Positions 9,264 to 19,383 of a stretch of 64,000 bases of DNA are shown piece after piece (the first letter of the stretch is position 1; each line of letters begins with the position of its first letter). Where the stretch lies: assembly GCA_963765585.1 (NCBI GenBank), contig CAVXXB010000001.1:62001-126000 (forward strand). The letters are read 5' to 3'. The notes under the pieces are model-generated. The model was not told where the DNA came from, searched no databases, and worked only from the letters and a program-made list of their open reading frames with translations. The stretch comes from CAVXXB01 sp963765585 (GTDB lineage Bacteria > Calditrichota > Calditrichia > JAJRVZ01). The position numbers and the translations under genes are program-made.

Positions 9264-10374
9264 TGTTAGGCTCCGTCTTAATTAAATTCTCATTTATTCG
9301 AAATCCGAGAACTGTCAATATAATCTTACCATTAGCATTACGTTGTATGTTGGCTATAGACTGATCAATTAAATCAATAATTGCTTCAAAATCCGAACTA
9401 TTATACAGTCGTGTAAAATTGACAATATTTTCTTTAAGATTCCTGTTAATAATTATTGACTCATCTTCCAAATTTAAAAAATGAATCACATCCTTAAACC
9501 ACAAAATAAGTAAATTGAGTAAGTCCAGCAAGTAATTTCTGTCACGAGACGCAGTCATCTTTTCAACAACTTCCGTAAGATTAAGCATATCACCACCGGC
9601 AGCAGAACGAATATAGTCATAAATTAATTGGCTTCGGGGTCCAAAATCCTGCGACATGGATGAAAATATTTTTTTTAAATTATTTTCATTGAGCAAGATT
9701 AATTCATCAACCAATTCATCAACTTCATGAAACTGTCCGACGATTGATTTTGCTTCATCAAATCCCAATGAAGAAAAGTAGATTATGTGGCATCTCGAAC
9801 GAATCGTTATCGGGATGGCATTTAAGTTCGATGTTGTGAGTAGAATTATCAGTTGTTCAGGAGGTTCCTCTAAAATCTTCAAAAATGAATTTGAAGATTC
9901 TTTATTCATGCGATCTGCATTACTGATAATATAAACTTTCTTTTCAGCTTCGTGGGGCGTATACTTTGATTCATTTTTCAATTGCCGGATCTGATCAATC
10001 AGAATATTGTATTGAGCACTATGGTCAGAAGCTGCGAATGGATTCACTGCCTTGAGTTTTAATTGCTCCCGAATTTTATCCGGTGTCATTGATTTCATTA
10101 TGGGAAAAATGAAATGAACATCAGGATGATTAAAATGTGCAATCTTTTCACAAGATGGACATGTATAGCACGGTCTCGTATCACTATGTTTACAATTAAG
10201 TGTCTTGGCAAGTTCAAGTGCAAAGGCATCTTTCCCCGTACCTTCAGGGCCATAAAACAGATATGCATGCGCCAGCCGGTTGTTCACTAAGCTGTTTCTA
10301 AAATGATCCCGAGGTTTTTGCTGTATACTAAAGTTTGAAAAATAGTCCATATCAAATCTATCATGTATATTCAT
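9253..10374 (-). CDS. holB: DNA polymerase III subunit delta'
   Basis: This is the delta' clamp-loader subunit, an AAA+ protein. It shows the Walker-A-like GPEGTGKD (42-49), a zinc module with Cys61, Cys69, Cys72 and Cys75, the YIISNADRMNKESSNSFLKILEEPP stretch shared with gamma/tau subunits, and the sensor block TIRSRC. An intact P-loop is not needed in all delta' proteins but is kept here. The length of 373 residues is normal. No strong ribosome site marks the ATG at 10374, and an ATG eight codons later is possible. It stands after a 160-base spacer that separates it from the TonB system genes. Confidence 0.9.
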   Translation of the reverse strand: MNIHDRFDMDYFSNFSIQQKPRDHFRNSLVNNRLAHAYLFYGPEGTGKDAFALELAKTLNCKHSDTRPCYTCPSCEKIAHFNHPDVHFIFPIMKSMTPDKIREQLKLKAVNPFAASDHSAQYNILIDQIRQLKNESKYTPHEAEKKVYIISNADRMNKESSNSFLKILEEPPEQLIILLTTSNLNAIPITIRSRCHIIYFSSLGFDEAKSIVGQFHEVDELVDELILLNENNLKKIFSSMSQDFGPRSQLIYDYIRSAAGGDMLNLTEVVEKMTASRDRNYLLDLLNLLILWFKDVIHFLNLEDESIIINRNLKENIVNFTRLYNSSDFEAIIDLIDQSIANIQRNANGKIILTVLGFRINENLIKTEPNNVT

Positions 10375-10535
10375 ATATATATTTTAAAATGTCACGAAAA
10401 ATAAGCATCTTAAATATAGAATCCAAACTTATTAAGTAGACTTTTTCTGATTAAATTGATAAGCAATTTTACGGAGGAAAATACTCAACGATGTTTTAAA
10501 TCTATAAGAAAATATAATTTCCCGAACAGTTGGTA

Positions 10536-10943
10536 TTACTTTACCAGCGGTTTCTCTGTGGATATTACGATTTTGTAGATTCCCTTTTTTCTCAGAAGAT
10601 CCATTATATGTATAATCACGCCATGATCAACTTCCGAATCTGCTCTTAGGACAACACTCTTTTCCTTTTGTTCAGCCAATTTAGCCTGGACATATTCAAC
10701 AAGAAAGTTAATTTTCACCTCTTCATCATTCAGATAGAGTGTCTCATTTTTATCGACGTAAATAACGACCTTTTGGGTGGTATATGTCTGGCTGCTTTCC
10801 GCGTCAGGTAGCTTCAACTCAATACCAGGTTGTTCCAAAAAAGTTGATGATACTGTGAAAAAAATGATTAAAATAAACAGCACATCGATCAATGGGGTGA
10901 TATTTAATGCGATTTTTTTGGGCGCTTTATCTAGTAGTTTCAT
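10536..10943 (-). CDS. exbD: Biopolymer transport protein ExbD/TolR
   Basis: ExbD/TolR proteins work with ExbB/TolQ to turn the proton gradient into motion of TonB or TolA. The 135-residue protein has one N-terminal membrane helix (about 14-34) containing the key proton-carrying Asp in the NITPLIDVLFILIIFF motif, and a periplasmic domain ending in the usual LLRKKGIYKIVISTE strand. It overlaps the end of exbB by 17 bases, so the two are coupled. The pairing with a TonB-like gene two steps upstream points to outer-membrane energising. Confidence 0.93.
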   Translation of the reverse strand: MKLLDKAPKKIALNITPLIDVLFILIIFFTVSSTFLEQPGIELKLPDAESSQTYTTQKVVIYVDKNETLYLNDEEVKINFLVEYVQAKLAEQKEKSVVLRADSEVDHGVIIHIMDLLRKKGIYKIVISTEKPLVK

Positions 10944-11565
10944 TTTTCTCTACAGGGTCATTTTTAATATGATGTAATTTTTGGATTAGAAAATTCGAGT
11001 ACTTTTCAATATCAAGTACAAAATTTTCCGCTTTCTTTGTGAATAAGTTATAGAATATCAATACAGGAATACCAATGAACAAACCCGTTACTGTGGTTAC
11101 CAAAGCCTCAGAAATACCACCGGAAAGAGCTGATGCCTGTCCAATTCCCTGCTCTTGAATAACCGTAAACACCTGTATCATTCCAAGAACCGTTCCCAAT
11201 AATCCCAAAAGAGGTGAGATAACCGCAATGGTTTCAAGTATAGTTAATCCTCTTTCAAGATGACGTACTTCCTGTCGTCCCTGATCTTCGATCAACTCCT
11301 TAATTTCATTCCGATCCAACTCACTATTGTCCAGGCCGACTTTTATAAGATTTGGTAACGGACCATTAAATTTTGCACATATATTTCTGGCCAGTTCAAC
11401 ATCTTTTAATGAATTGAAATTTTCAATAACATTGATAATATCTGTTATTATAATTTTCTTTTTGCGCAAAACCAGCGCACGTTCAATGATTATAACGAGA
11501 GCAATAAATGAAGCCAAAGCCATCGGATACATCATGAAACCGCCACGTTCAAACAATTCAATCAT
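10927..11565 (-). CDS. exbB: MotA/TolQ/ExbB proton channel protein
   Basis: This is the proton channel partner of ExbD. The 212-residue protein has three membrane helices, one near the N-terminus (about 12-28) and two in the C-terminal half. The latter include the family signature ISPLLGLLGTVLGMIQVF and the GGISEALVTTVTGLFIGIPVLIFYN helix with its channel-lining Thr residues. It begins one base after the tonB-like stop and overlaps exbD, giving a compact tonB-exbB-exbD operon. Confidence 0.95.
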   Translation of the reverse strand: MIELFERGGFMMYPMALASFIALVIIIERALVLRKKKIIITDIINVIENFNSLKDVELARNICAKFNGPLPNLIKVGLDNSELDRNEIKELIEDQGRQEVRHLERGLTILETIAVISPLLGLLGTVLGMIQVFTVIQEQGIGQASALSGGISEALVTTVTGLFIGIPVLIFYNLFTKKAENFVLDIEKYSNFLIQKLHHIKNDPVEKNETTR

Positions 11566-11566
11566 A

Positions 11567-12475
11567 TTAGCGCATACCCTCCCTTAAATTTGGATAAATT
11601 AGCCGTGCCGTTATCGTCAGACTTTCTTCCGGAAAACTGGTTGGTAATGATTTAAACGGAAAAACTGATTCAATTGCACTTACACTTGATTGCTCAAGAG
11701 ATTCATGCCCGTTATGATCAAGTACCTTGTATTCCAACAATTTTCCATCACGGGTTATTGTAAATCTTATATCTGTATATCCATGTATCAGACCGAGCCG
11801 GTAATAAGCAACCGGAGCAAACCACACACTATGCAGTTTTCTTTTGAGTGCGTTGATGTATGGGGCCCATTCCCAGGCATAGGTGCTCAAGGTAATATTT
11901 CCCAGTTGATCGGCCGAAAACTTTTTTTGACTATAAATATTATTGGTAGTCTGTTGATTCACCGATGCAGATTGTGCCGATCGCGATACATCTTCATATT
12001 TTGGTTTAAAGAAATTTTCATCTTTATTTGCATAAATACTTTTACGTAATGCATCTTTAGAAAACTTTTTTGATGGTAAAAGTTGTGACTCCTTTGTTGT
12101 TACATTCGGATTTGTCAAATTAGGAGTCGGTACATTTCCCTCGCTGCGAGGCTGATTTGCAATTATGTCACCTATTTCCGGGTTCGCAGCGCGTGAATTC
12201 CTGTCTGATAATAAATCCGACTCAGTTGGGGTTTGTTCATTTTCATTCATATTTTCGACTATTTGTCTCGGTCGTTGTATCTCTTCAGGCTTATTCTCTG
12301 GAAAAACAACCGTTACCTCTTCAGGGATGGTATTCGCATCATCCGCAAAATTTAGAAACATTAGATCTAATTTAAAGAAAATAAGAAAAAGAATGTGCAA
12401 AATTGCAGATAGGATAAATGCAATTACATATATCCTTTTGTCCTTATCTACTCTATTGAGACCCAGGGAATACAT
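11567..12475 (-). CDS. tonB: TonB-like energy transducer
   Basis: The 302-residue protein has the TonB layout. A cytoplasmic N-terminus precedes one membrane helix (about 17-40, IYVIAFILSAILHILFLIFF), then a long periplasmic stretch rich in Pro, Glu, Asn and Ser, then a C-terminal TonB-type domain (about 215-300, YTDIRFTITRDGKLLEYKVL and the ALxAI-like SSVSAIESVFPFKSLP). Placement before exbB and exbD supports the role. It could instead be a TolA-like protein, since the C-terminal domains of these families overlap in sequence. It should span the periplasm and contact outer-membrane receptors, none of which are in this window. Confidence 0.8.
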   Translation of the reverse strand: MYSLGLNRVDKDKRIYVIAFILSAILHILFLIFFKLDLMFLNFADDANTIPEEVTVVFPENKPEEIQRPRQIVENMNENEQTPTESDLLSDRNSRAANPEIGDIIANQPRSEGNVPTPNLTNPNVTTKESQLLPSKKFSKDALRKSIYANKDENFFKPKYEDVSRSAQSASVNQQTTNNIYSQKKFSADQLGNITLSTYAWEWAPYINALKRKLHSVWFAPVAYYRLGLIHGYTDIRFTITRDGKLLEYKVLDHNGHESLEQSSVSAIESVFPFKSLPTSFPEESLTITARLIYPNLREGMR

Positions 12476-12553
12476 AGGGAAAATTCTTTTTATTTGGAGT
12501 TTAATTATAATTTATATCTTTAGACAAAAAAAAAACGACAATTGTTCCCTCTT

Positions 12554-15190
12554 TTAATAATAAGCGCGGCCAGAAGGACGCTTGGTTAATTTCAAATCCT
12601 GTAAAATTGATTCTTTTACATTAATTTTAAATGAATAATAACCAATTTTGGGTTGCCAATTGAAAGACATTTCCCAGCAATGTAAATCACGATATATTGA
12701 AAAACTCTGGTATGTAATATCCTGCTTAATCACATCAAAGCGGGCTGTCCAGTTTATTCGCCAGTTTTTTGTAATGGACAGACTTGCTGTGGTCCCAAGA
12801 TCCAGCCGCTCCGTAATATTATTTAAATTTGTGCGATTGAGATTATAATTTAAAGTAAAGTTGATTCGCCACGGGATATCCAGATTCTTTGCCGCATTTT
12901 CATCACTCAATTTCTCAATCTTCAAATTATCGCTTTCGAGGATTCCTTCGTTATTCGCAATATCCAGTTTTTCTTTGGCGGCTTCTTTACTTTCCTTCTC
13001 TTCATCGGAACTCATAAACATTTTATTATCGAGTGCAAAGGCCGTACTTGCTGTCATGGTTTTTAGAATGGGAAGTTTACCCTCAGAAAATACAGTTTCA
13101 TCTATAAAAGAATCTCCCGATTCCGATCTCAAGTAAAAACTTTGAGTCGCCGTTAAATTCAAATTAATTCCCGGTACCGGTGTTGCCCGAAAGTTAGTTC
13201 TTAAATCCCTCAGATTAAACTCTTCTGCAGCGAAATCATATCCTGAACTAAAATTCAATGTAAACAAATCAATCTTTGTTTCCTCATCGCCATCAATGAT
13301 CTTTCCTTGAAAGAGATTCGCCAGACTAAAACTCAAAAATTCTGAACGGCGACTGCCCGTAGATCCAAATGGATTTTTACTAAATTTATCAACCTTAAGC
13401 TGATTACCATTATTATCATATACAGGATCACCATTCTCATCGGTAACATAATTATAGTACCCAAATCCTTCCTGGGAGAAATCCGGTGTTACCGTATATG
13501 ATATTACCGGATCTATCTTGTGTCGAATAAATTTTAGTGAACCAATATTGGGTTCAAACATTCCATACAATGTTGTTCTTAATCCCAAACTGGCATTAAA
13601 TGTACGGCGCGCGGCAAATTGTTTTTTCTGTTCAGTGATCAGATTGATGGATCCACTTGTAGTGGTATCATATCCCGTGGGCTCTGTAACTTCCGAGACC
13701 CAGATTTCCTGATAATTTATCGAAGGAGTGATATTGAAATATTTAAATATTTTATTGGGGGAATTTAAGGAGATCCGGTGTTCAACTCCTTCACTTTTGT
13801 CATAGACAATCGTATTCAGGCTATCATTTTGCGGTACTTCAGAACCGCGGTGTAAAAGATTTCCATTATATGAAAAATAAATGTTTTCATACCAGGTTTT
13901 GTCAGATCCAACTGATTTACCGGTAAATGTTTCAATAAGTGTTGCCTGTGATCTCGAAAATCGAATATTGGGCAATGTATAATCCCGTCTTCCGGTATTT
14001 AGATTTTCTGTGATCCCTACATTCAGAGACAGGCTGTTTTTGGTTCCCTTGAAAGTTTTATTCGCAGTCAGATTTGAGGTCAAGAGCTGATTGGTTCTTT
14101 CCCTGATATCACTCGCCAGGTCCTGGGCCAGGGTTTTATCACTCTGAAATTGCCCGCTGGCATTGATACTCAGTGTCGGATCAACATTTTGTTTGTGATT
14201 AAATCTAATGGCCCAGCGTTCACTGTTTGTCCCTGTGTTGGGATCTTTAGGAAAATAAAATCCTGATACACTACCATTTAACTTATATCTTACATTGTAA
14301 TTGGCATCAGCACTGTAGGTAAAACCTAATTTGTCATAAAAATCCGCAGTAAGTGCAATATCAAAATAATCACTGGGTGCCCAATAATATCCCATATTTT
14401 TCAGAAATCTACCCCCATAGGTACTTTCACCATAACTTGGTATCATCAGGCCGGAATGGCGGCCGCCCTTGCTGGGGAAGACACCAAAGGGAATTACAAA
14501 AAGCGGTATATCTGCAATATAGAAATAGACTGGCCGCGCAATGATCCGGTCCTGTAACACCACTCTCATTTTAGTACTCTTAAAATAGAAATGTGGGTTA
14601 TCAATCAACTCGCAAGATGTAAAATATCCTTGCTCAACCAACAAAGTCTTCGTGCCAATTTTATCAATTCGCTCACCTTTGTAATATCCGGGTGGCATTT
14701 CGGTTTTTCCGTAGTTTACTTTCCCGCGCTTGGTTTTAAAATCATAATAAATAGTATTTCCCTGTATTGGTTCTTGTCCCTTTTCGGTAAGTACTGGATT
14801 ACCTCTGAACACCATATTTCCTAAAGAGTCTACTGAATCTTTGACACCTTCTGCAAAGAGATAATTATTCTGCTGGTCAACAACAATTTTTTCTGCTTCC
14901 AGGGTTAAATCCTGATATACAATTTTCGCATTACCCGTTAAATATAACTTATTTCCCTGGCGACTGACTGTTCCGTTTTCAGTCCAGTATTTTATTGGCG
15001 CATCCAATTGTTCTTTTGATTGGGTGGAATCCACAATTTGTGTATCTGGTTGTACCTGGCTTAGCAGACTATCATCAGGTGAGATAATAGTAGTTAAAGA
15101 ATCATTTTGAACAACATCAGCACCGTAATGAGGATATGCAAAGGCGAATAGTATTAGCAATAGATTTATATAGAAGATTTTCGATCTCAT
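12554..15190 (-). CDS. lptD: LPS-assembly outer membrane protein LptD homologue
   Basis: LptD is the beta-barrel that inserts lipopolysaccharide into the outer leaflet. The 878-residue protein has a signal peptide (about 1-23), an OstA/LptA-like beta-jellyroll (about 60-200, with GNAKIVYQDLTLEAEKIVVD), the conserved YYFPIADIPLFVIPFGVFPSKGGR-like segment near residue 225, with IADIPLF and IPFGVFPSKGGRHSG visible, and a long C-terminal barrel with repeated aromatic strands. It lies about 80 bases before the TonB genes. Its presence is strong evidence that the organism has an LPS-type outer membrane. The usual disulphide cysteines of E. coli LptD are not evident. Confidence 0.88.
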   Translation of the reverse strand: MRSKIFYINLLLILFAFAYPHYGADVVQNDSLTTIISPDDSLLSQVQPDTQIVDSTQSKEQLDAPIKYWTENGTVSRQGNKLYLTGNAKIVYQDLTLEAEKIVVDQQNNYLFAEGVKDSVDSLGNMVFRGNPVLTEKGQEPIQGNTIYYDFKTKRGKVNYGKTEMPPGYYKGERIDKIGTKTLLVEQGYFTSCELIDNPHFYFKSTKMRVVLQDRIIARPVYFYIADIPLFVIPFGVFPSKGGRHSGLMIPSYGESTYGGRFLKNMGYYWAPSDYFDIALTADFYDKLGFTYSADANYNVRYKLNGSVSGFYFPKDPNTGTNSERWAIRFNHKQNVDPTLSINASGQFQSDKTLAQDLASDIRERTNQLLTSNLTANKTFKGTKNSLSLNVGITENLNTGRRDYTLPNIRFSRSQATLIETFTGKSVGSDKTWYENIYFSYNGNLLHRGSEVPQNDSLNTIVYDKSEGVEHRISLNSPNKIFKYFNITPSINYQEIWVSEVTEPTGYDTTTSGSINLITEQKKQFAARRTFNASLGLRTTLYGMFEPNIGSLKFIRHKIDPVISYTVTPDFSQEGFGYYNYVTDENGDPVYDNNGNQLKVDKFSKNPFGSTGSRRSEFLSFSLANLFQGKIIDGDEETKIDLFTLNFSSGYDFAAEEFNLRDLRTNFRATPVPGINLNLTATQSFYLRSESGDSFIDETVFSEGKLPILKTMTASTAFALDNKMFMSSDEEKESKEAAKEKLDIANNEGILESDNLKIEKLSDENAAKNLDIPWRINFTLNYNLNRTNLNNITERLDLGTTASLSITKNWRINWTARFDVIKQDITYQSFSIYRDLHCWEMSFNWQPKIGYYSFKINVKESILQDLKLTKRPSGRAYY

Positions 15191-15262
15191 AAAATCCGTA
15201 TATCGAATTGGGTTCTTTTATTCCTTAAACGAACAAAAAGGATTCAGTTCCTTAACTATATT

Positions 15263-17386
15263 TCATTTATCGACCAGTTTAAAGTCAACCTTACCTGTCT
15301 CAAGACTTACCTTGGTAACCTCAATACGAACCGGATCTGCTAATCTCAGTTTCCGATCAGTCTTTGTATTTGTCAGAGAATACGTTTTTTCATCATATAT
15401 AAAGTATCCCTCAAGATCACGTATATGTACCAGACCCTCAACCAGAGTATCCGGCAGTTCCACAAATATCCCAAAAGAAGTTACTCCGGAGATAATGCCG
15501 TCAAACTCTTCACCTATATGTTTGCTAATATACTCATTCTGCTTCAATCTAATTGATTCGCGTTCTGCTTCGAGTGCCGTTCTTTCCATTCTTGACGCCT
15601 GATCACATATTTTTTTAAGATCCTGTACACTATATCGTTTCGCCGTCTCGGGAGATTGATTATCATATGCTTTTAACAAACGATGTACTATCAGATCCGG
15701 ATACCGGCGTATGGGAGAAGTGAAGTGTGTGTAATCACTAAAACCCAATCCAAAATGACCAACATTATCCGTGGAGTATATGGCTTTCATCATAGATCGC
15801 AGGGCGACTTCCTCGATAATTATTTCTTCCGGAGTACCTTTAATTTGATGAATAATCTGCTGAAAATATTTGGCTGTTATTTTGGGACTTGGTTTTATTT
15901 TATAGTCCAGGGCATGTAGAAATTCAAAAAATTTCTTCATTTTTTCAGGATCGGGTTTTGGATGAATTCGGTATATAAAAGGCAATATCCTGGGGCTGGT
16001 GCTAATTTTTTTGATATGTTGTGCAACTACCTTGTTGGCCAGAAGCATGAACTCTTCGATCATTCTATGGCTGTCCAGCCTTTCTTTTCTATTAATTGCT
16101 ACCGGAAAACCTGTCTGATCTAATTCAAAAGAAACTTCCGGTGTTTCAAAATCAATTCCACCTTCTTGCAGTCTTTTTTGGGTTAATTTGCTGCTCAGCT
16201 GCCACATATCTTTTAATATATCTTTATACTGGTTTTCCTGCCCGGCATTTAAAATCTCATGTACTTCCTCATATGCAAATCGTTTATTACTATTTATTAT
16301 AGAAGGTTTTATTTGATAGTCTATTACCTCACCATCTTTATCCAGTTTCATAATGCAGCTCATCGTTAATCTATCCTTTTCAGGTTGTAAGCTGCATAGC
16401 TGATTTGACAATCTTTCGGGAAGCATCGGTATGACACGATCCACTAGATAAACACTTGTTCCTCTGTTAAATGCTTCTTTATCAGTAGTTGAACCTGGCG
16501 TGACATAGAAGCTGACATCTGCAATATGCACACCTAGTTCCAGGGTGCCATCAGGGAGGTTTTTTAGAGAAACGGCATCATCAAAATCCTTCGCATCAAT
16601 TGGATCAATAGTAAAACAAACCTGATCCCTCAGATCCAATCGATTTTTTATTTCATTTTCCGGAATATTGGCTGGTATATCTTCAACAGCGGCATTTACC
16701 TTTTCAGGAAATTTGATACCAAGCTGAAAAGAATAAGCTACCGAAGCAACATCCACACCGGCATCACCCGGGCGGCCAATTATCTCAATGATTGAACCTT
16801 CCGGATTAAGATGATCGGAATCCCATTTTTCAAGAAGGACGACAACTTTTTCCCCCTCCTGGGCTTCGTTCTGTTTCTCTTTGGGGACAAAAAAATCTCG
16901 ATAAATTCTAGGATCATCGGGAACCACAAATCCATAGTATTGTGTTTTATGAAAAGTGCCTACAAAATTCTGGCGTTTTCGTTCCAGTATCTTGATGACA
17001 TAGCCATCTTCATTTTTACCCCGGGATTTGGCATATAGCTTTACTTCTACAACATCCTTATCAAACGCCGTATTTAAGTGATCTCTGCCGATAAAAACAT
17101 CTGCATCATTTTCATCATCGTGAACAAAGCCAAAGCCACCTCTGGTCATACGTAGTTCACCCCGAATCACCCGGTTTGCCATTGTGATCCTGAATTTCTT
17201 TGTACCTTTTACTTTGGATATCTGACGAGAAGATATCAGTAAATTTAGGGCACTTCGAAACAGATGATAGTTTTTCTTTTTAATATTCAGATTCTCACTG
17301 AGCTGTTTTGCACTAAGTTCGGCTTTCTCTCTGGTGAGAATATGTAATATTTCCTGTTCAATCTTTTTTTGAGCTTTTAGTGGCAT
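15263..17386 (-). CDS. rnr: Ribonuclease R
   Basis: RNase R is a 3'-5' exoribonuclease able to degrade structured RNA. The 707 residues show an N-terminal winged-helix segment (about 1-70), cold-shock domains, the RNB catalytic domain with the acidic cluster IDPIDAKDFDDAVS and HIADVSFYV, the TSPIRRYPDLIVHR motif, and a C-terminal S1 domain (about 625-705). AGGA lies just before the ATG, which is one base after the prmC stop, so translation is coupled to prmC. SmpB, a known partner of RNase R in trans-translation, is encoded elsewhere in this window. Confidence 0.96.
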   Translation of the reverse strand: MPLKAQKKIEQEILHILTREKAELSAKQLSENLNIKKKNYHLFRSALNLLISSRQISKVKGTKKFRITMANRVIRGELRMTRGGFGFVHDDENDADVFIGRDHLNTAFDKDVVEVKLYAKSRGKNEDGYVIKILERKRQNFVGTFHKTQYYGFVVPDDPRIYRDFFVPKEKQNEAQEGEKVVVLLEKWDSDHLNPEGSIIEIIGRPGDAGVDVASVAYSFQLGIKFPEKVNAAVEDIPANIPENEIKNRLDLRDQVCFTIDPIDAKDFDDAVSLKNLPDGTLELGVHIADVSFYVTPGSTTDKEAFNRGTSVYLVDRVIPMLPERLSNQLCSLQPEKDRLTMSCIMKLDKDGEVIDYQIKPSIINSNKRFAYEEVHEILNAGQENQYKDILKDMWQLSSKLTQKRLQEGGIDFETPEVSFELDQTGFPVAINRKERLDSHRMIEEFMLLANKVVAQHIKKISTSPRILPFIYRIHPKPDPEKMKKFFEFLHALDYKIKPSPKITAKYFQQIIHQIKGTPEEIIIEEVALRSMMKAIYSTDNVGHFGLGFSDYTHFTSPIRRYPDLIVHRLLKAYDNQSPETAKRYSVQDLKKICDQASRMERTALEAERESIRLKQNEYISKHIGEEFDGIISGVTSFGIFVELPDTLVEGLVHIRDLEGYFIYDEKTYSLTNTKTDRKLRLADPVRIEVTKVSLETGKVDFKLVDK

Positions 17387-17387
17387 G

Positions 17388-18257
17388 TTATCCTACTGAT
17401 ATTTTTAAAACTCGTGGAATCTGATTCAGATCACTGATTACTTCTGTATTTAAAACATCAGAATTAGCCAGGCTGAGAATATTTTTTGTTTGTGTACCGC
17501 TCATCTCAAGAAAGATAAATTTACACCCATTTACATTTTCAATCAATGTGAGAATCTTGCGGTAAAACTCGAGACCATCCTTCGTATCGGTAAGGGCAAT
17601 TGAAGGTTCATAATTAACAATTTCGTTTGCCAGGTTTAAGTATTCGCTTTCGCTGATATATGGCGGATTTGAGATAATAATGTCTATCGGATGATCCCAA
17701 TGATGAGACTCGCTTAAAATATCATGTTTTTTAAATACAATATTATGTACTTCATTCAATTGTGCATTATTTTGGGCCACTTCCAATGCTGATTCTGAAA
17801 TATCTGTTGCCAGAACCTGACATTCCGGCCAGTAATGCGCCAAACTGATACCAATACAACCGCTTCCTGTTCCAATATCCCAAATATGTACCTGATTGTT
17901 TTTCAATTCATCTTTTAGGGCCAGTACATTCTCAACAAGTACTTCCGTTTCCGGTCTTGGAATTAAGACATCTGGATTTACCTTCATCGGCAGACCCATG
18001 AATTCTGTTTCGCCTGTTATATACTGAAGCGGCTCATGATTTGAACGGCGTTTTACCAGATCACGATATGTGTCAACTTCACCGGGAGACAATATGCGCT
18101 CGAATTGCAGATACATATTTACACGATCAAGATTTAGAACATGTGCCAATAATCTTTCCGCATTAAGACGCGGTTGCTCAAAACTGTTTTTATTAAAATA
18201 TTCAATCGTTGTATTCAGAATACTAAGAACTGTCCAGGTAGATCTATTTGTAGTCAT
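17388..18257 (-). CDS. prmC: Peptide chain release factor N5-glutamine methyltransferase
   Basis: PrmC methylates the glutamine of the GGQ motif of release factors 1 and 2, raising their termination activity. The 289 residues hold an N-terminal helical domain (LNAERLLAHVL), the SAM site VHIWDIGTGSGCIGISLA and the catalytic NPPY motif in IIISNPPYISESEY (near 200). It sits directly after its substrate gene prfA, with a 42-base gap, and just before rnr with a one-base gap. The prfA-prmC order is one of the most conserved bacterial gene pairs. Confidence 0.96.
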   Translation of the reverse strand: MTTNRSTWTVLSILNTTIEYFNKNSFEQPRLNAERLLAHVLNLDRVNMYLQFERILSPGEVDTYRDLVKRRSNHEPLQYITGETEFMGLPMKVNPDVLIPRPETEVLVENVLALKDELKNNQVHIWDIGTGSGCIGISLAHYWPECQVLATDISESALEVAQNNAQLNEVHNIVFKKHDILSESHHWDHPIDIIISNPPYISESEYLNLANEIVNYEPSIALTDTKDGLEFYRKILTLIENVNGCKFIFLEMSGTQTKNILSLANSDVLNTEVISDLNQIPRVLKISVG

Positions 18258-18299
18258 GTACTTTCGTGGATGGAGCCGGGATATGAAACAAGATGATAA

Positions 18300-19373
18300 T
18301 CAGGAGGAAACGCTTTCCAGTTTTTCCGAACGATCGGCAAGATGCAATTTTTCAATAAATTCGTCAAGGTCACCCTCCATCACTTTCTCCAGTTTATACA
18401 CAGTAAAGTTAATTCTGTGATCGGTGACCCTGCTTTGCGGATAATTATAGGTTCGGATTTTTGCACTTCGATCCCCACCCGCTACCATATTCCGGCGTTG
18501 TGAACTAATAGAGGCATTTTGCTCACTGATCGCTTTATCCAGTAAACGTGCCTTAAGTACCTTTAATGCTTTATTTTTGTTTTTAAGCTGAGATTTCTCA
18601 TCCTGGCAGGTGACAACAATACCAGTAGGAAGATGCGTTATGCGTACCGCCGAATCGGTTGTATTTACGCTTTGCCCGCCCGGTCCCGATGACCGATATA
18701 CATCAACCTTCAATTCATTTTGGTTTATTGAAACATCTACATCCTCTGCCTCCGGTAATATTACTATCGAGGCAGCTGAAGTGTGAATTCGCCCCTGGGT
18801 TTCCGTATCGGGAACTCTTTGGACTCTATGAACACCACTTTCAAATTTCAGTTTACCGTATGCACCATCCCCGGTAATACTAACGATAATTTCTTTAAAG
18901 CCACCTCGTTCTGACGGATTTGAATTCAGCGTTTCAATCTTATACCCATTTATTTCGCAGAACTTACTGTACATCCGATAGAGATCACCGGCAAATATAC
19001 CAGCCTCATCACCACCAGTACCGGCGCGAATCTCGGCAATAGCACTCTTGTGATCATTGGGATCTTTAGGAATCAAAAGAAATTTGAATTTTTCTTCCAG
19101 CTTTTCTTTTTCTGCTTCCAGCTCTTCAATTTCATCCCGGGCAATAGCAGTTAACTCCTCGTCGCTGCCATCATCTATAATTTCCCTATCATCTTTAATC
19201 TGATTTTCAACTTGTTCAAGCTCATTAGCGACCATAAGGATGTGGTTTACTTCATTTTGCTCCCGGGCCAGTTTTTTAAAACTCTGCGGGTTTGAAGCAA
19301 TTTCCGGTTTGGACAATTCCCCGTTTAAAAACTCGTTTCTTTCTTTTAGATGCGCTATCTTATCTTCAAACAT
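18300..19373 (-). CDS. prfA: Peptide chain release factor 1
   Basis: RF1 reads UAA and UAG and triggers peptide release. With the ATG at 19373 the protein has 357 residues. The codon-reading PxT motif is Pro188-Asp189-Thr190, the same numbers as in E. coli RF1, and the GGQ motif is at 232-234 within SSGPGGQSVNTTDSAVR. PxT rather than SPF marks it as RF1, not RF2. I prefer this ATG over an upstream TTG at 19394, because GAGG lies five bases before it and the family normally begins near here. That GAGG overlaps the stop of the upstream DUF1385 gene. Confidence 0.96.
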   Translation of the reverse strand: MFEDKIAHLKERNEFLNGELSKPEIASNPQSFKKLAREQNEVNHILMVANELEQVENQIKDDREIIDDGSDEELTAIARDEIEELEAEKEKLEEKFKFLLIPKDPNDHKSAIAEIRAGTGGDEAGIFAGDLYRMYSKFCEINGYKIETLNSNPSERGGFKEIIVSITGDGAYGKLKFESGVHRVQRVPDTETQGRIHTSAASIVILPEAEDVDVSINQNELKVDVYRSSGPGGQSVNTTDSAVRITHLPTGIVVTCQDEKSQLKNKNKALKVLKARLLDKAISEQNASISSQRRNMVAGGDRSAKIRTYNYPQSRVTDHRINFTVYKLEKVMEGDLDEFIEKLHLADRSEKLESVSS

Positions 19374-19383
19374 TAAAACCTCA